From contig JAJJXM010000041.1 in assembly GCA_024516155.1 (NCBI GenBank), positions 1 to 64,000 of the forward strand: DNA of 64,000 bases, in the 5' to 3' direction. Positions 31,961 through 43,401 of the stretch are shown here, in pieces. The DNA is from Pyronema omphalodes (lineage: Eukaryota; Ascomycota; Pezizomycetes; Pezizales; Pyronemataceae). A program made the translations under genes and the position numbers. Under the pieces are notes generated by a model. It searched no databases. It had not been told where the DNA came from and saw nothing but the letters and a program-made list of their open reading frames with translations. Positions within the stretch are counted from its first letter, which is position 1. Each line of letters begins with the position of its first letter.

Positions 31961-33263
31961 GTGATTGTTTGATTGGTATGTGGGAGGTACAAAGTTTTGG
32001 AGACGGGATAGTTAAGGTGTTCAGAAGGGAATTTGGGAAAAAAGAAGTGGAATTAGAGACGATTTTGGTAGTGCCTGTTACGTGATATGTGCTCTACAGG
32101 ATGGGGTAAGGTGGAGTGGTTGGATTGACTCGGGTGATGGGATTTCATTTTGCGAACACGTAAGCGTAGGGCTTACGGAAGTCTTGGCTTGTCTATGTAA
32201 GTTGTTTCATGCCTTACATCAATGGTCTTTAATATTTGGTGGTCAAATCACATGCTTGAATACTTACCGAGAGACACTGTTGCAATGTATAGATGTCTTG
32301 ATGTATCAAGACATGAATTATGACTCGGAATATTGCGTTACTATGTACAAGTTTTAATTTTAACAGTTGCACTAAAGTTTCCGCGGTTTGTGCAATGTAG
32401 TGGTCGTTAGATTTCAATCGTAAATCGTAGATGTAACTTGTTTTCGATGCAGCGCGTGAGGCTAGGATGTCAATCGAGATGCATGGCAGAGCAATACTTT
32501 ACCTTCACTGTCCTTAGAAAACAAACCGGGAAAATCGCTGTGAGCATATGAAGTCTAGGAAAACCGTCATAAATAATGTTTAAAAATGATTCAATCGGTA
32601 TTTGCGGGCCGCTTGAGATAGTGCGAACTGAATAAAGCTGTTTACTACTCTGCAGAAATCTTCTGTACGCCAAGGTACGGGGCCCATTTAGTGAGCAAGA
32701 GGTTGTCCATTGACCTTTAATGTTACCTATTCACGAAGTAATATTATTGATACACGGTGTACATTCATGTGTCGACACACCCTTGCATGCCGGCAAACCA
32801 GCAACGGGCAAGGTCATTACAACCCTCTGCGGCCAAGGCTTGAGGCTTGAGGCTTGCTCGCTTCATTCTGTATGCTGACCGTATCTGGACCAATGATGAC
32901 GCAACCAACTCAGCTGATACACTAACCGACAGTATACTTAGCCGAGTTTGGTACCTTCCTGTGAGTTGTCGTCCTTGTCTGAACTTAAAATTTGGTGAGA
33001 CATTGTGGTAGTCGCCAAGAGTAACACAGCCAAGGTTACAACATGTGTACCCAAGTACACGTTTCTGATTTCCCCACATTCCAAACGAAGGATTAATTCA
33101 TAAGTCCGTCCCCAGCCGCCCTTGCTTCCATTTTTCAGAAAGTTCAGCACATCATTGCCACCGTACGATACGAAATATCCGCAGCGAAGCCACCAAAGTC
33201 AGCGAAGTTCAGTTTTAACCTACTCCACCAAATCCCATCACAATCATCGATTCGGCTACTGAA
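31961..33263. other. Intergenic, no supported gene
   Basis: Only short frames without recognisable features. Confidence 0.55.
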
Positions 33264-33566
33264 ATGAAGCTCATCATCTTTACAACCACACTGTTGTACG
33301 CGGCGACTATTTCCGCGGTCGGTTTCATCATTCCTAGTCGACCAGGTATCACTCAACTTCGATCCTATCCCCACTGGTCAAGGAATACTAACTGACTGTT
33401 TATAGTTGCTTCCAATTCACCATATGCTATTATGAAAGGAGAAATCGAGAGAGGGGAATGTTACTGGGCCAAATGCGGTGAAATGTGTCGTGATAGTTTT
33501 TCGACGAGGCAGGCTAGGCTTTGTGATCCAAAATCTGGTCCGGCGCAGAGGTATTGCTGTCACTAG
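33264..33566 (+). CDS. Secreted six-cysteine peptide precursor (family member 3)
   Basis: Two exons, 33264-33345 and 33406-33566, with a 60-nt intron (GTATCA...TTTATAG, branch ACTAAC) in phase 1; 80 residues. An alternative donor (G|GTTTCA) would shorten exon 1 but keep the frame. Signal peptide about 1-19, then a short propeptide ending EIER, so a monobasic rather than dibasic junction. The predicted mature part starts GECYWAKCGEMC and ends RYCCH, spacing C-x4-C-x3-C-x11-C-x10-CC, identical to member 1. Function unknown; secretion and three disulfides are inferred from sequence. Confidence 0.82.
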
Positions 33567-35362
33567 CATCTTGGGTTTAAAGATAGAGAAGTAGAAAAGA
33601 TTTGAGTCTGGTGTAATGTTACGAGAATTAGTTAGAGAAGGAAAGTCACGAGTTGAAATATGGGCTTTATGGTAGCGACGGAAGCAAAAAGCTTCAAGGG
33701 TTCACAGTAAAAGTAGGGTGCTTATGAAATTATGTTAATGCTTGAATAAAACCCTTTAATCTAGCATATATTTCGGTCATTAAAAGTACTGGAAATGTAT
33801 GCTGTGTCAATGCGCAAGCCCGTCGTCTTTAAGATGGATATTAGCCCACCTCTTCTGTGTCCTACTAGCTACCAGACCTCTAGATACTTTCAATATTGAC
33901 GTCCACCAATTCATAGGAAGTAGAATGGTTAGGGCCAACATTGGATACCTTAGCTTCTTTCTTTCCACAAATAATTCATTTGTCTACCACTGGTACGGGG
34001 TACCATACCCGGGATTCGGTTTATCGGAGACTGTTAGGGACATATTGGTCAATGTTTTGCCGAGAGTGACTGGAAGTGCAAGGTTGGCACTCGCCGGAAG
34101 AAGGTAGCCACACACACTGTTCAGGGTACAGCCCCAATGGGTATGAATGCTCGATAGTCCGCGCGGGTACTCGTATCAGGTAGCCTATGGCGATGTTCTC
34201 TACACTGTGAGAGGAATTCGAGAGAGGGGGTACATAGAAGTTCTTAATCTCTAGACAGCGATTACTGAACGCATTCCGGAAAATTGGTAGAGCTTACGGT
34301 ATATGTCAGGGCTTTAAATTCTACAGAATTAGCAGCCGGTATCTTAATATTCATGACAATGATACCGGAGATAGCCCAGACTTGGATTCTGTAATTGTAG
34401 TTATTGGTTATCGAAACGCAGTCTTATTGATTGCTTTAGTTTAGTTGCCTGCAATGCTTTCGGATGAAATATCAAGAATTGGATTCTATTACTGGGTACC
34501 AAATTTATGATAGAGTGAGTTACTGATGACAAAGGATTGTTTGGAAACACACATTTTTCATTCGTTCTTTCTTGTGGGAGCGGAGCGAGGTTGACGGAGA
34601 CGCTATCATAATATGTCACTCGAGGTTCAGCGACGCGGTGATGTCTTGTGAAGATACGCGTATAAAAAACCCCGGTGTAAATTTCGGCAGAATCGAAATA
34701 AAAGATACTTGTTTCGAGCACATGAGTGGGATGCAACCGTAAGCCTTGAAAATCTAAAAATATTTGTACGCATAGCATTGAGGATCTTTCAACATCGACC
34801 TGTGGTGCATACAACGTGTATCATGCTCTTCATTCACCCAGTCCAAAGCAATGTTGTGGACTTTCTGCATATGGTGACGATAATAACTGAAGATCTGGTC
34901 TTGGATATTTTGGTTAAGGCCTAGGTGTGACGGGGGTGATAATGGTTGCACTTGATTCATTAGGCTAGCTAAGCGAGAAGTGTAATATTTGGAGATGGAG
35001 GTATCTATAGATTTAGCTTGCCCCTTGCATTTTGGCAAATACGCATGGTGTTGTCCGCCAACCACCTCATGTTTCCGCAAGGCGTAGGTAACAGAAAGTG
35101 TACTGTGCTATGACTAGGGTATGAACAACATTACTTGATTGGAATATAGTGCGACAACAGCTGTAAACAGTCACGGAAGGTACCGAGTGTTTGGATAAAC
35201 ATCGCCTTACAGCGTTGGAACGGTACAATATATATCCCGTGTCAGAAGATTCTCATCTCACGAATAAACGGCCATCAAAAAGTCAGTAGAGGTATCACTG
35301 ATCTTGAGTCAAATCAGTAAAGATAACAGTATCCTTAGTATTACTGCAACCATTTAGTAACC
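33567..35362. other. Intergenic with a decayed duplicate block
   Basis: About 33950-34110 resembles 37380-37510 (shared blocks around CCACTGG...GGGGTAC and GGGATTC, and GCCGGAAG at the end), which is the 3' flank of the peptide gene at 37543-37945. It probably marks an old copy of that locus whose gene is lost. No intact coding region. Confidence 0.55.
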
Positions 35363-35755
35363 ATGAAATCCTCAACTCCCGTCCTTATTGCCGGTAACTT
35401 CGTCTCCACCGCAGTTTCTGTTGGAAAAAAACGCTTTTCGTTTCAGTCTATGAGTTACTACTTCAATTTTCTATGACTTACCACCTTAGAAGACGTTCAA
35501 AGCGACGCACTAATGTATCTTCGCTCCAGTTTCAATCTTGCAATCGATAGATCCAGCTCTGGCATCTTGACGAGCGGTAGCCACATTGATGGCACTGATG
35601 GAAGGTTTGCCACAATGCTCCATCGTAATGACATTTCTCAATGTTATTGAAGTAAATGTGGCAGAGGACGTCTGATCAAAAAGTTTTTGGGAAGATGGGG
35701 GCACCGTGTGGAATGTTTTTCTTCCTGGATACTTGGTTTTGTTGATACAATAACC
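35363..35755 (+). pseudogene. Decayed six-cysteine peptide gene
   Basis: Closely related at DNA level to the gene at 37543-37945. The leader (TTAGTATTACTGCAACCATTTA against TTAGTATTGCTTCAACCATTTA), the signal peptide (MKSSTPVLIAGNFVSTA) and exon-2 blocks (SDALMY, NLAID, SKCGRG) are all recognisable. Lesions: the splice donor is GA instead of GT at about 35424, a TGA stop lies two codons after the first mature cysteine, the third cysteine codon has become Arg (TGT to CGT), at least one indel shifts the frame, and the last Cys-Cys pair has become Cys-stop. It lies in inverted orientation to its intact relative. Confidence 0.8.
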
Positions 35756-37542
35756 ATGAGAACTGAGTACGCTAGCGTTTCCGTAGCCTGCATGCTTGTC
35801 TTTCCTTTATATTCTATAATAGTTTGTTAGAAAAATCCAGTGCGCCTGAGCTTATGAAAGCCTCTTCCCGTAAGTGGAACACTAAGGAATCAGGTGCTTT
35901 AGTAAGCGCCAAAAATACTAGTGATAAACTCGAAGAGCACACGATTATTTTGTAAGTTATAATGGAGCTTCGTTCATTCTTTCCCACATGCCCGAGGTAG
36001 CGGTCGGACCAGACGAAGTATTATTGTCCTTTACGCCAAGCCAGGGTCTCAAGATTACCGGATCGGTACCGTTAGCGCGGAAGTTGGAGGGATTGTATAT
36101 AGTTTCCCGTACGTAGCTGTTCCTCATTTTGGGCTATCGAGATGCAACACCGGAGATATCACAAGACAAGATATGTAGACACTAGGTCACAGGTTTCAGA
36201 CTCTCCCATGTGAGACCTCACTCTTTGTCGCGTCGCGACCGGCCACGGGAGGAATGAGAGGACTTGTATATATATCTAGTGGTTTTTCTGACCAATTGAC
36301 ACATGTCATTGAAGCAAGAAGAAAGAAACGACTTCAACCAAAATAAAATAACATTATGGACGACTAGTTGATCGTCGGTGTAACCATAGAAGATGACCAA
36401 GCGGCAGCTAGTCAGCCAAATTAAAATGGGTTACCTTTTGCCTATTTTCTAGCTGCCGAAACCGCTAGAGTCTATTAAAATTTTACTTTGTCATTTAATG
36501 GATAACTTTAAGTGATTAACTAACGGTCCTAAGTACTAAACTCTGGAATGATGGCAAGAATCAATTCCAGAGTGTATACCTCAACTAATAAGTGCAACTA
36601 CATATACATATGTGCTATGGAGTATTGGCGGTTAAACCAACGCTACACTTTTCGCGCTGCACTGGAACTGCACTGTACCTTGCATTGGGTGCGGCAATAC
36701 GCTTGATCCATTTTATCACCCACATTGAAGCTTCCGGAGATTGCCGCGAGACAGTAAGATTCATTGTGCACGAATATCTGGTGACGACAGAGGATCCCAC
36801 GAACACCATCTGTACCGAATTGAGTAGCTCATGTCTCTATATATATATTAAGGCTAGCTTCACGGTTTTTTTTCACAACGAAAATATTTATCCACATTCT
36901 CTACTCTTGATCGTCGCCATTGCCTGTCACAGGCAAACTGTCCTCGGAGTCCTTCTTGGGTACACACTTTCTTACTAGTGATGGGGATACCTTGGAGAAC
37001 GCCGCCAGCATCGGAGGTATCGTCGACGGAGGATTCGGCGGTAAACTTGCATTTGTGACCATGTTTATGGGCGGATGCAGTTACGGAGTAGTAGAATACC
37101 TAACGGGCAACGGTGGTGGCAGGAGCAGGAAACATACTCTCCGTGGGTTACCGCCTTTTGCTAACTGGAATGGCAGGAAGCATGTGCACTGTAGCGGGAA
37201 CATGAAGTCTGCGGATTCGGTAGAAGCCAGCTCCAATGTCGACACAATTCTCTTGAGGATAGTGGAAACTGGAACAATCGGAAGATCAAATAACCCTGAA
37301 TTGATATCGGAATTCACCATTCTATAGCAAGCAGAATATTCATGACCGAAATAGGATAACTGAGCTTCTTTTGATTAAAGGATTCATCATTCATCCACTG
37401 GCATGGGGTACAATATCTGGGATTCAGTTAACGGAGGCTGCCTGGTATATATTGTTCATTTTCTTCTGAAAGTGACCGAAATTGCAAGGGCCGTACTTGC
37501 CGGAAGCAGTTAGCCTCGCTAGCTTCCCCTGCCGGAGTGTAT
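35756..37542. other. Intergenic, no supported gene
   Basis: Open frames on both strands at 36592-37327 overlap one another, lack domains and have no convincing splice structure. A block at 37380-37510 recurs at 33950-34110. Confidence 0.5.
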
Positions 37543-37945
37543 TCAGGGTCTATGGCTATTTGGACAACAGAACCAAGTCTCCTGGAAATACATGAACCCG
37601 CAGTTCTTTTTGAACGCCCCAAAAAACTCCTTATTCTGACATCCTCTGCCGCATTTGCTCCAGAAGCATTTATCCCCGTGGTTACGGCGGTGGATTGTTG
37701 TTGAATTTTCGTCAGCATCATTAACTTCGCTAGCGTAGTTAGAGACGACAGAGCTGGAACTTTCAATTGCGAGATCGAGATTGTAGCGGCGATACATCAG
37801 GGCATTGCTTTCGCCGTCTGTTGGGGTTGTAAGTTGTTGAAGATCGAGTCAGGAACTCAAAGAATGAAATGAAGGTATTCTTACCGGCTGGAATTGCGGT
37901 AGCCACGAAGCTACCGGCAATAAGGACAAGAGTGGTGAATTTCAT
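37543..37945 (-). CDS. Secreted six-cysteine peptide precursor (family member 4)
   Basis: Two exons, 37945-37885 and 37817-37543, with a 67-nt intron (GTAAGA...CCCCAACAG) in phase 1 just after the signal peptide; 111 residues, the longest of the set. Signal peptide about 1-19 (MKFTTLVLIAGSFVATAIP). The long propeptide (about 60 residues, acidic and Ser-rich) ends in HRR, a Kex2-like site. The mature part NHGDKCFWSKCGRGC...WFCCPNSHRP has spacing C-x4-C-x3-C-x12-C-x10-CC and a short tail after the CC. The nearest relative is the pseudogene at 35363. Confidence 0.83.
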
Positions 37946-39553
37946 AGGAACTAAATGGTTGAAGCAATACTAAGGATACCGCGATTGTGACTGGTTTGAT
38001 TCAATTTGATTGAAACTTGTGCTGCTTTTTGGATGCTCGTTCACTCGTGGGATGATAATCGTAGATGCCAGTTAAAATGTGGTTCTTGACATGGTCATCG
38101 GCGTTCTTAAATAAACATTTCTTGACAGAGGGGGTTTAGCACCGAACTGGGGCGTTGAGGGTTCCTGTAAGGGGCCACAGTTATAAAGTGAAATACGACG
38201 TGTAAAATATCATAGGGTACTCGTACCAAAGGTTGTGGCAAGCATCACGCCCGGTCTCTCTCAGACTCGAAATGAAAAAGAGGATTACGGTTCACTTGAG
38301 CTTGAGTGGGCAGCTCGCGAGGGGGCTCGCAGATAACCTATTGATGTTTCTTTAAAAACAGTTACAGCCTTTTGAAACTAAGTCTCGATAAACGTAATGG
38401 ACTCTATTTCAAGTTTCAACTTTGCCGAATTAATTTACGCGTAGTTGTGATGGCCAAACCGTTGAGTGAGGTAGTGGGGGAGGGGTTGAACTGCGGCGAA
38501 CACGGAAATTGACCATGGCAGCGATATGCTTCAGCACATCTGTTGGACAGTCCATAGTGGTATACCTTGTTTTGAGCCTGCGAAGGGATGGAGGTTGTAG
38601 TTATTAACAAACTTGTCACCACCTTTCGCACTAGTATGTCGTCACTATGACGTACATTGGAATGAGTGAATTACAGAACAATGTACCCGTGAATTCTACC
38701 CCTGAAATTCCATGACATTTATATTGATCATTCCGAGGTGGAATTTTCATTGTCCAGTTCTGACGCTGCAAGGAGATGTTTATCCAGTCACTCGATACCT
38801 TCCGAGGCTTTTTCCAGGGCCAACAATATTGTGGATATCCAGTGATTTCAGAACGGACTCGGTGGGCGGCGGATAGCACAAGGCGTATTTACAGATAAAA
38901 TGCAAGGGACAAGGCAACTATACCTTCGTCTTTAAATATTACAATTTTCGCTTAGCATGCTGAATCAAGTTCAACCATGGTAGCCTCCGTCACACCTTGG
39001 TGCCAAGCACGATTTTCTTAGCCGTGTCTGTTATAATGATTGTCACCATGTACCAAAACGATCGATCTAGACCGGGCGAAGGAAGGAAGGAAGAACTTGA
39101 TAGGCGCTAGATGCACAGAATATCGACATTTTAAGAGTCCCAAAGCCACGCGGTTAGATGTTTCAAATTTCTGAGGCGCATTCCTGAAACCCACTCGGTC
39201 TTTCTAATGCAGGGGTTTTATTTCAACCATACCAAAATATCACCTATCGTCGCTGAACGCCGAGTAATGCATTAAGATAGGGTTTCTTTCATGGGATCAC
39301 GCGGTGAAGCTCTTGTTCGTCCTTTACTTTTTTTTTTCTGAATTATCTGATCCTTGAAACCACTGTAACAAAAATTACAGAATCTAAGGAGGGTTACCTC
39401 CGCTATAATTACCCTGAACATGTGGCCACCAGCTGCAAATGCGGTAGAATCTAGTGCCCTCAAACATCAGGTAAGATGTAGCAATTCTCTGTATTACATT
39501 CAGCAATGTACCCACTCTTTCAGATAAATCTCACAGTGTAAGCACCCTGCCAC
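37946..39553. other. Intergenic, no firm gene
   Basis: Minus-strand frames at 38416-38879 contain some cysteines but match neither the six-cysteine spacing nor any splice pattern I could justify. Nothing else stands out. Confidence 0.5.
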
Positions 39554-39566
39554 TGGCGAACAGACG

Positions 39567-39760
39567 AAGAGCGAACAGGGCTCCGGGACACACCGACGAG
39601 ACGAGCAGAAATGGAGAATGAATGAAGAGGGGGACTACAACCCGACAATGATAGACCGCTCCGGGGCGTTCCCGGTAACTCCTGAGGTCACTCTCAGAAG
39701 TTAGCAATGTACATATTAGTTAGTCTCCGCCATAACCTTAGGGTTAGATGCGTGTATGAA

Positions 39761-39795
<35 letters not shown>
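39567..39795 (+). mobile_element. SINE-like retroposon, copy 1 (5'-truncated)
   Basis: About 229 bp ending in an A-tail of about 32 (39763-39794), flanked by TGGCGAACAGACG direct repeats (39554-39566 and 39796-39808). The body contains CCGCTCCGGGGCGTTCCCGGTAACT and CGCCATAACCTTAGGGTTAGA, also found (inverted) in the copies at 40111 and 56993. Confidence 0.9.
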
Positions 39796-39797
<2 letters not shown>

Positions 39798-39992
39798 GCG
39801 AACAGACGCGAGTGCCATGGTTTACTAATTTTGAGCTGCATGCTAGTTATACTTGAACGTCAATGCACACCACAATAAGACACTTAACGACTTACTAAGA
39901 TGGAACCGTCAAAACCCCTAATCGAGATGCAACTTTGAAATATATTGTATAAGAACATTATAAAGCCATTGTTAAGTGCACATACCACAAAT

Positions 39993-40064
39993 GGGGGTGT
40001 GGTTTAGTGGTATAATTCCTCTTTAGCATAGAGGCGGTCCGGCGTTCGATTCGCCGCTCCTCCA
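39993..40064 (+). tRNA. tRNA-Ala(AGC)
   Basis: No intron. Acceptor GGGGGTG/CTCCTCC, anticodon stem CCTCT/AGAGG, loop TT-AGC-AT, T-arm CGGCGTTCGATTCGCCG, discriminator A. A T-rich run follows. The D-arm (TTTAGTGGTATAAT) is more Gly-like, but the AGC anticodon is clear. There is a mismatch near acceptor position 6. Confidence 0.88.
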
Positions 40065-40110
40065 TTCTTTTTTCTTGATCTTCTTTTCCATCCCCTCGAT
40101 GAGTTTATTA

Positions 40111-40427
40111 TTTTTTTTTTTTTTTTTTTTTTTTATTCATACTCGCATCTAACCGTAAGGTTATGGCGGCTGCTATCTAATTACTATACATTGCTAACTG
40201 TCGAGTGTTACCTCAACAGTTACTGGGAACGCCCCAGAGCGGTCTTCATTCGTCAGGTTGTAGCCCCCCTCTCTGTTTCTCATATTCCATTTCTGTCCTT
40301 CTCGTCGTTCTGTCCGTGAGCCCTGTGCGCTCTGCAGACACCCTTCCCGGTGCCTGGTGTCCTCCACCCTTCCCCGTCTACGTCCCCTGCAGTAATATGT
40401 TTTTTTTTTTTTTTTTTTTTTTTTTTT
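40111..40427 (-). mobile_element. SINE-like retroposon, copy 2
   Basis: Flanked by 13-bp direct repeats GATGAGTTTATTA (40098-40110 and 40428-40440). On the minus strand it ends in an A-tail of 24, and it also begins with an A-run of 28 (T-run 40400-40427), so it is bounded by homopolymer on both sides. The body shares AGCCCTGTGCGCTC, CACCCTTCCCGGTG and the CCATAACC(T/G)TA(C/A)GGTTAGA block with the other copies. ORFs across it are artefacts. Confidence 0.9.
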
Positions 40428-40440
40428 GATGAGTTTATTA

Positions 40441-41751
40441 CCTACATCGCTTCTTTTCATGATCATTGCTATGACGTGGTCTGCAAATCAAGCGTACTAC
40501 AAAAGTCGGCTCATTGGGGAGCATGCGCAAAGCATCCAGGTTTCTGATTGGAGTGTCAGTTGACGTCGAACTTACTTTCGAGGGAATGTCCAGGGAGATT
40601 ACCGGGGTTAATTTTGGCGGGTGCAATAGCGCCTGGCCGATTTTGTAAGGATTAAAATAGCCGGTATTTTGAAAAGAATTATTTCTCGAGCTTTCCTGGG
40701 ATTCTAGCGTGGATAGGGGAGTGGTTGTTTATTGCATTTTCTTTATTCCATACCGTTTCCAACCCTCGGGTTATGACAAGTTCCTGTTTCATCACCCATG
40801 TTACGCCGTACTCTCCAAGAGCTCTGATTTCTCTGGAAAGTAGTTGAATACTATGGCATGGAAGTCAAAACGTCACCAGCCTAATAATACTTGTGCGTAT
40901 CTGAAGCTAAAAGCGATGGGTCTGTATCCGGAATAAGCGCATACAGTATCGTTGATTGATGTATCATCCATGGATATATGCACTAGCTCGTAGGATATGA
41001 ATCATAGTGGAGAAGATTATGCAAGGGCATCTTATCGGATTGTCTATGATATTACCGGATTAGAAATTATCACATTTCATACTTAGCGAGGACTGGACGA
41101 AACAAGGAGTTTTTTATTTAACGTATTCTGTTTTCCCAAAGACCAATGTATATTACATCCTTACAAAATCATTAGGTGGGTGTTCATAGTATATTTATCC
41201 TTTTAAATATTACACAAATGTAGTTTTTTCTTCTTCGCATTTCACCCAATCCTGTGACAAAAAGATCATTCAGAAATACCCAATAGGTGCTGCTTCTCCC
41301 CTCTAGACAACGTATTTTCGAAACAGGCCATCAACACCCGGAAAAACACCGACAAAAGCAGCTGCGCCCACAGCATCAGCGTTTGCGACAAAGGCTTTGC
41401 AACTAATGGCCAGTTCTTGTTGAAACGTTGCTCCAGTTTCAACGTATCCGCTGCCAACTGGCCTTGGAGAGAGTTTGACATCATCTAGAGCTCCAAGCTT
41501 GAAGATTGATGGATCATGAAGTGGCATATAGGAAGGCCCGGGTTTTGGTGTAACATGAGGGAGCTGTACTCCTCTGAAGATAGGAATCCTAGACTTGGGA
41601 ACGACGTGGGCTCCGCCAAGGGTTGGAAAAGTTGCAGTGGAACCAGTGGTTACGACTGGAACTCCGAGAAGACCGGGGTGTTATCACTGGAAATAGCAGG
41701 TGTCGTGGCTTGATTGTTCCTACTTACCAATTCCTTCGCCTTCGCCTTAGA
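40441..41751. other. Intergenic with old duplicated block
   Basis: About 40920-41140 shares short blocks (ATGCAAGG.CATCT.ATC.GATTG, TTATCAC) with 54040-54190 and more weakly with 48290-48470, so it is one of several decayed copies of a module. A frame at 41303-41527 (minus) could be a downstream exon of the 41752 gene, but no in-frame splice joins it. Confidence 0.45.
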
Positions 41752-42202
41752 CTAATCAGCTTCAACAGTGGCCAGGAGACTGCTGAGCAAATCGTTGATT
41801 TTGGGCCCAATTTCCGGGTCTCCAAGCTGTGGAGTCACGATCGCTTTCGGAACGGGCTGGGTATCCGTATCCCGTCCGCTCTGATGGTCGTCTACGAAAA
41901 GACCGTTATTGTCGCTATCACTGCCAACGGAACTCAAAGGAGAGTCACGCGCAGAAACGGCAGAAGAAGACGGCATGGTTGCAGCTGGTCCTAAGGAGGG
42001 AGTAGAGGCAGAAGTAAGCTTGCCAGCTGCGTTCGCCTGGGTACGTGCTTTAATGATGGGGGAGACGTTTGTGGAGTGCCCGGGAGACTTTCTGCCTCTG
42101 GAGAAGGGTATGCGTTAGATCCGTGGCTTTCGTCGTCGTGGACATGACTTGAAGGATAAGACTGAAGGGGTCTACTTACTTCTGAATTCTGTTCTTTCCC
42201 AT
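41752..42202 (-). CDS. Uncharacterised basic/acidic small protein
   Basis: Predicted two exons, 42202-42180 and 42097-41752, with an 82-nt intron (GTAAGT...CTTCTCCAG) in phase 2; 122 residues. The start is strongly basic (MGKNRIQKGRKSPGHSTNVS), followed by IIKARTQANAAGK and an acidic, Asp-rich second half ending in LLSSLLATVEAD. No domain recognised. After the TAG stop the same frame continues KAKAKEL to another GTAAGT, so the stop could be a nonsense change in a longer gene, but the next potential exon opens with stops. Treat the 3' end as uncertain. Confidence 0.5.
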
Positions 42203-42524
42203 TGCTAACGATAGTAGTGGTTGTTGCGTCGGAAGAACGTAAGAGAGTAATGGAAAGGTTTCCGTGGGTGGATGAGGTGGAGAAGTCGAAGTGACTTAAA
42301 GGGTTTATTATCTAAGAAGATGCGTAATGTAGCTGGTCTTATTGAAGACTAATCAGGGGAATGTTAAATACAGGTTGTATTTGCATAGTTGCATTTCGAT
42401 GACTGTATCCGATGCTCGTTAGTTGGTGAGGGCCGAACAGACCGGGGCGAGACTGCGTAGAACGGCTGTTAAACTACGAGCGGTAATGGGGACCAAGCCA
42501 TGATACGAGTAGCGGAGCTCGCCA

Positions 42525-42630
42525 TAATCCGTCCAGTCCGGTTCTAGTGGTGGACCGGACGGACCACAGATAGCTGTGGGTAACCATGACCGGGTCACAA
42601 GCGGTCACTCGCAAGTCAACCGTATTTTCG
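42525..42630 (+). repeat. GGTCC-rich short repeat, copy A
   Basis: Starts GGAGCTCGCCATAATCCGTCC and contains GTGGACCGGACGGACCAC and TCACTCGCAAG. Member of a family with the consensus opening AG(A)GCTC(G/C)CCACGGTCCGTCC; no coding potential. Confidence 0.7.
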
Positions 42631-42904
42631 AAAATTCTTGCAGGTGGAAGACGGAACTTAAAGAGAACTAGGTAGACAATATATTTATACTAAAACAATG
42701 TTCTGCTAAGAAACATGAGTGATATCAAACTACTGTAGGGAGTCAAAGTGTTTGAGGGTGGACTGTGCACCTGCGCGCGGTGAGGTGTAAAATGTTTACT
42801 AAAGTGGAGCATAGGGGGTCAATCTGCTACAGTGCTGAAAACGTCCCCACCTCGGCATATAATTTCATAGCAAACTCATATCAAACCGCCACTGTAAAGC
42901 TAGC

Positions 42905-43085
42905 TTGCTGAGCAAACCCACGGTCCTGGCGTCACCTGCGGCCACGTCCAGTCTTTTTTTCTCGCAGAGGGGACCGGACCACATAGCGGCCATCCTCCTG
43001 AGTTACAGACGGGACTGGATGACCGCAGTAGTCCTCCCCGATCCGCCGTCTTGGACAGACCGTGGCGAGCCCTGCTTTCAGCGGG
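42905..43085 (-). repeat. GGTCC-rich short repeat, copy B
   Basis: Read on the minus strand it opens with GGCTCGCCACGGTCTGTCC. It has GGACCGGACCACATAGCGGCC inside and an ACCGTGGGTTTGCTCAGCAA end like copy E. A pseudo-ORF spans it on each strand. Confidence 0.7.
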
Positions 43086-43329
43086 AAATGTCATGGGGTG
43101 GTTCTGACAAAGCCAGTCAGTATCACGCGAAACTTTGCTTGTAATAAGTAAATGTATCTTGGGGTTAATATATACTGTTGTTAACAAACTAGAAAAATAA
43201 AAATTTTGTCACTTTGTCAGTTCTATCAGAGACACCATGCAAGAAGACTTAGAAATTGAATATCCATATCATCAACGCCTGCTTGAAAAGGAGAAATACA
43301 GATTAAAGGGAGAAAACACAAAAAGAAAG

Positions 43330-43401
43330 AGCTCCGACCCGGACTTGAACCGGGGATCTCATCATTACTAGTGATGCGCTTTACCGCTAAGCCACCAGAG
43401 C
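43330..43401 (-). tRNA. tRNA-Thr(AGT)
   Basis: No intron. Acceptor GCTCTGG/TCGGAGC, D-arm GCTTAGCGGTAAAGC, anticodon stem CATCA/TGATG, loop CT-AGT-AA, T-arm CCCGGTTCAAGTCCGGG. The discriminator base reads T rather than the usual A. A CTTTCTTTTT terminator-like run follows on the minus strand. Confidence 0.93.

Noticed and set aside
36592..37327. Plus-strand frames of 128 and 135 codons
   Set aside because: Overlapping open frames exist on the other strand, with no signal peptide, domain, cysteine pattern or splice structure.
38416..38879. Possible additional cysteine-rich peptide on the minus strand
   Set aside because: Cysteine spacing does not fit the family, and no phase-1 intron after a signal peptide can be placed.
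40205..40547. Frames with poly-Phe ends near 40.2-40.5 kb
   Set aside because: They are translations of the SINE-like element and its T-tracts.
41266..41527. Downstream exon for the 41752 gene
   Set aside because: No donor/acceptor pair keeps the frame open; the acceptor at about 41699 is followed at once by TGA TAA in the needed phase.
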